Below are positions 14,226 to 16,664 of a stretch of DNA of 16,664 nucleotides, in pieces. The DNA lies in assembly GCA_017520105.1 (NCBI GenBank), contig JAFWRL010000034.1, positions 1-16,664 of the forward strand, in the 5' to 3' direction. Both the position numbers and the translations under genes were made by a program. The DNA comes from Fibrobacter sp. (lineage in GTDB: Bacteria; Fibrobacterota; Fibrobacteria; Fibrobacterales; Fibrobacteraceae). The number at the start of each line of letters is the position of its first letter. Position 1 is the stretch's first letter. Under the pieces are notes generated by a model. That model did not search any database, was not told the origin of the DNA, and was given only the letters and a program-made list of their open reading frames with translations.

Positions 14226-14780
14226 ATGTATCTTATCGTTGGTCTTGGAAATCCTGGTACCCAATATTCGAATACGCACCACAATGCCGGCTTTATGGCG
14301 GTCGAAAAGCTTGCTGACCCTAGCAAGGACTGGAAAAGCGAGCACAAGGCGCTCACCATGAAGGTGAACATTGCGGGTGAGGAATGCTTACTTGTCAAGC
14401 CGCAAACTTACATGAACCTCTCGGGTGAGGCGGTGCAGGCGTTGATGACGTGGTACAAGGTCAAGGTCGATCATTTGCTTGTGTTTAGCGATGATATTAA
14501 TTTGGATGTGGGGCGTATCCGTTGTCGTGCAAACGGCAGTCACGGCGGTCAGAACGGACTCCGTAACATCATCGAGCATGTGGGCGACAAGTTCCCGCGT
14601 ATCCGCTTTGGTGTGGGCAAGTGCCCCCCGAAATTTGACCTTAGCAACTGGGTTTTGGCGAAGTTTTCGCCTGAAGACCGCCCGAAATTCGACGAAGCCA
14701 TCGCGAAAGTCCCTGCGCTTGTGGAATGCTATTTTAAACTCGGCATTGAAAAGTGTATGGAACGGTATAACGGGAAATAG
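14226..14780 (+). CDS. pth: Peptidyl-tRNA hydrolase
   Basis: Releases peptides from peptidyl-tRNA that drops off ribosomes, cytoplasmic and usually essential. 184 residues, normal length. YLIVGLGNPG (N9), THHNAGF with catalytic His19, KPQTYMNLSG (N64), FSDDINLD with Asp89 in the place of E. coli Asp93, and GSHGGQNGL (N110) are all present. The ATG at 14226 has only a weak AGAG upstream. A terminator ends 17 nt before the start, so it needs readthrough or a promoter overlapping the hairpin. In many genomes pth follows rplY directly; here three secreted-protein genes intervene. Confidence 0.97.
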   Translation: MYLIVGLGNPGTQYSNTHHNAGFMAVEKLADPSKDWKSEHKALTMKVNIAGEECLLVKPQTYMNLSGEAVQALMTWYKVKVDHLLVFSDDINLDVGRIRCRANGSHGGQNGLRNIIEHVGDKFPRIRFGVGKCPPKFDLSNWVLAKFSPEDRPKFDEAIAKVPALVECYFKLGIEKCMERYNGK

Positions 14781-14790
14781 TTTCGGCTTA

Positions 14791-14824
14791 CCGCCCAAAG
14801 TACGTCATGCGGGCGGGGCCCCGC
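14791..14824. other. GC-rich palindromes downstream of pth
   Basis: ccgccc (14791-14796) pairs with gggcgg (14811-14816), and overlapping it is a perfect 12-base palindrome gcggggccccgc (14813-14824). The two structures are mutually exclusive. This GC-rich block stands out in AT-rich intergenic DNA; the direct repeat tgcaac follows twice. Function unknown. Confidence 0.5.
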
Positions 14825-14855
14825 TATATGCAACGCATGCAACAAAATCGTTAAT

Positions 14856-14892
14856 ACCCTGACTTGCAAAACGCTTGTCGGGGTTCTTTTTT
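14856..14892 (+). terminator. Intrinsic terminator downstream of pth
   Basis: accctgac (14856-14863) pairs with gtcggggt (14877-14884) with one wobble, followed by tc and six Ts (14887-14892). It separates pth from the next lipoprotein. Confidence 0.8.
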
Positions 14893-14906
14893 CTTCTTTA
14901 AAATTA

Positions 14907-14931
14907 TATATTGATAACAAGTGTTGAGGAG
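14907..14931 (+). promoter_or_regulatory. -10 box and ribosome-binding site of the FISUMP lipoprotein
   Basis: TATATT (14907-14912) is a likely -10. GAGGAG (14926-14931) lies 8 nt before the ATG at 14940. Unlike the LPP20-like gene, this transcript would have a normal leader of about 20 nt. Confidence 0.5.
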
Positions 14932-14939
14932 TGGATAAT

Positions 14940-16664
14940 ATGAAAATGATTTGTTGCATGGACGCTGTGCTTAGATACTTGGGCATTTTTTTCTTGGTAC
15001 CGGTTTTACTGATGTCATGTGCTGACGATAACAACAGTAACGCCGTTGGGCCGAATACACAAAGCGAGATAAGTTCCAGTAGCTTGTCGAGTGCTGCGGA
15101 ATCTAACGGCAATTCTAGCAGTAGTGTTTCTAGCAGTAGCAAGGATTCGAAAAGTGGTTATGGGAAAATCGGCGAGTCCATGACGGTTTATGGCCTGGCT
15201 CAAAATGGCCCTTATGCGGACAGTTCCGTTGTAAAGTTGACCGCATTGGATGAATCCACTTTGGAATCTACGGAGCAAGTTTTTATGGGAATGGTGGAGG
15301 GCGGTTTTGGCGGATATTCTGTCAAGGCGGAATCGTTAAAATCGAATATAGCACGGGTTTCTGTAACAGGAAAATATCTCGAAGCGAAATCTGGGCGACT
15401 TTCCGAAAAAGAACTTACTTTGTATGCTCTGACGGACTTGAATGTGCATGATTCTGTGAATGTGAACCTTTTTACAACATTGGAATATGAACGCGTTCGT
15501 GAACTTGTCAAAAACAAGAAACTCTCTTTTGCGGATGCCAAGAAACAGGCCCGGAATGAACTCCTAGACGCTTTCCATGTCGCTATTAAAGACGAAAAAG
15601 GCAATGATGTAAATTTTGATGATCCTGAAAAATGGAGCGTTTACGGGATCCGTGATATAGAAAATCGCGATGAAGATAAAGTCTTGATGGGGCTTACGGC
15701 TATTTTCTCGCCTTTTCGCGGAAACTTTTTTGAATCGTTTGTCAAGGATTTTGCGGAAGATTTTGCAAAGGACGGAAAATGGGATAGCGATTCTACGAGA
15801 AAAAAGATTGCTGATGCTGCTTACAACTTGAATATGTCAATTTTGTCGGGCGATGTGATTATCCCTGCAGATATTCAATCGATTCGTTCGACAATGACGA
15901 AATGGAGAAGTATCTATACGACTGGCTTTGATTTGAGCGATTTAGCGGGTGGAATCCTTCCGGATTTTGAAAGTGTGATTGACGGCTTTTGGCTTGCCGA
16001 ATATGGTCTTGATAAATGCGACAATAGTAATTTGGGTAAGGTCGCGAAAACTTCATTTGGCAAATATTTTACTTGCAAAAACGACGATAGAACTCGTACA
16101 GGTATCCGCTGGTTATCGTCTTCGGCCTTAGAGTCGAATACTTATGGTATTAAATGCGATGGCACGGACTATTTTATAACAGAAACGACTGATAGAACGC
16201 CTTTTTCGTATGTATGCGATTACGGCAAATGGCGTAACGCCTTGGATGTTGAAGGAAAGGTTGGGTTATGCACGAGTGAAAAAGAAGGTTCGCTTGAAGA
16301 TACCGATTTGTTTGGCTATGTCTGCAAATCTAAAAAGTGGGAAATCTTTACGGATTCGCTTGAAGATAAAGTTAGCGGTAAACGTTATGCGTACCGCAAG
16401 GCGGCCAGGATTTATTGGATGATTGACGACTGGCGGGATACCTCGTTTACGTGGTCGGAGGCTCAGTGCCCCGAAGGCTGGAGGCTCCCGACTGAGGATG
16501 AATGGAAAGATTTGTCTAAACAGCTTGCTGGAGTGACTGCAAACGGTTCTCAGTTGAGGTTGGTTCATGTGGGGGAGTCTAATACCTGGTGGAGTTCGAC
16601 GGAGAAAAACGATAGTCTTGCTGTAACGGCTAATGTTTGGCATCATCCGAGGAGCTATGATGAA
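14940..16664 (+). CDS. FISUMP-domain lipoprotein (3' end beyond window)
   Basis: 575 codons are visible and the frame is open at the window edge. The N-terminus is a lipoprotein signal peptide (lipobox LMSC, Cys27), followed by a Ser/Asn-rich linker (about 38-72) typical of Fibrobacter surface proteins. Residues about 75-170 may be a beta-rich domain. Residues about 180-340 are largely helical. Then come three cysteine pairs (360/379, 406/426, 444/462) in related segments (YVC followed by GKW or KKW). From about 480 the Fibrobacter major paralogous domain begins: TWSEAQCPEGWRLPTEDEW (C510) and TWWSSTE. The exact function of this domain is not established as far as I know; it is a C-type-lectin-like or sulfatase-modifier-like surface module by appearance. 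The start is supported by GAGGAG at 8 nt. Confidence 0.88.
   Translation, partial: MKMICCMDAVLRYLGIFFLVPVLLMSCADDNNSNAVGPNTQSEISSSSLSSAAESNGNSSSSVSSSSKDSKSGYGKIGESMTVYGLAQNGPYADSSVVKLTALDESTLESTEQVFMGMVEGGFGGYSVKAESLKSNIARVSVTGKYLEAKSGRLSEKELTLYALTDLNVHDSVNVNLFTTLEYERVRELVKNKKLSFADAKKQARNELLDAFHVAIKDEKGNDVNFDDPEKWSVYGIRDIENRDEDKVLMGLTAIFSPFRGNFFESFVKDFAEDFAKDGKWDSDSTRKKIADAAYNLNMSILSGDVIIPADIQSIRSTMTKWRSIYTTGFDLSDLAGGILPDFESVIDGFWLAEYGLDKCDNSNLGKVAKTSFGKYFTCKNDDRTRTGIRWLSSSALESNTYGIKCDGTDYFITETTDRTPFSYVCDYGKWRNALDVEGKVGLCTSEKEGSLEDTDLFGYVCKSKKWEIFTDSLEDKVSGKRYAYRKAARIYWMIDDWRDTSFTWSEAQCPEGWRLPTEDEWKDLSKQLAGVTANGSQLRLVHVGESNTWWSSTEKNDSLAVTANVWHHPRSYDE

Overview
The window looks like chromosomal DNA from a Fibrobacter-type bacterium (phylum Fibrobacterota). 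The main reason is the last gene, a lipoprotein ending in a Cys-Pro-Glu-Gly-Trp-Arg-Leu-Pro-Thr motif typical of the 'Fibrobacter succinogenes major paralogous' (FISUMP) domain. It also has a Ser-rich linker after its lipobox and repeated cysteine pairs. Recurrent TATATT/TATCTT -10 boxes, and the alignment of the housekeeping proteins with their usual families, fit a Gram-negative with many lipoproteins. No mobile element, CRISPR array or phage gene was seen.

Layout. (1) 1-1763, minus strand: most of rho, with a long disordered N-terminal extension. (2) 1764-2051: AT-rich intergenic DNA with the rho promoter region and an array of degenerate 7-mers. (3) 2052-4067, plus: a tight folK - deoxynucleoside kinase - panC operon (folate, dNTP salvage, pantothenate). 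(4) 4068-4170: convergent intergenic DNA built from inverted 7-mer tracts and hairpins. (5) 4171-7203, minus: a large CHASE2 adenylate cyclase, divergent from (6) ftsK (7309-10323, plus). (7) A short 7-mer tract, then ispE, tRNA-Gln(TTG) and rplY, ending in a strong terminator. (8) 12254-14144: a secreted-protein island: a 49-residue lipoprotein, a 379-residue LPP20-like lipoprotein and a TlpA-like thioredoxin. (9) pth. (10) the truncated FISUMP lipoprotein.

How the pieces relate. ispE, tRNA-Gln, rplY and pth recall the ispE - tRNA-Gln - prs - rplY - pth cluster known from gammaproteobacteria such as Pseudomonas. Here prs is missing and the lipoprotein/thioredoxin block sits between rplY and pth, bounded by terminators. 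The 49-residue lipoprotein is a partial tandem copy of the 5' end of the gene after it, promoter included.

No new defence or biosynthetic system was found. The most distinctive signals are regulatory or architectural: (a) three genes (folK and both small-island lipoproteins) have TATATT exactly 6 nt before the start codon and no Shine-Dalgarno, which predicts leaderless mRNAs; (b) degenerate heptanucleotide arrays occur in three separate gaps between genes; (c) Rho carries an Asn-rich disordered extension plus two insertions in its ATPase core.
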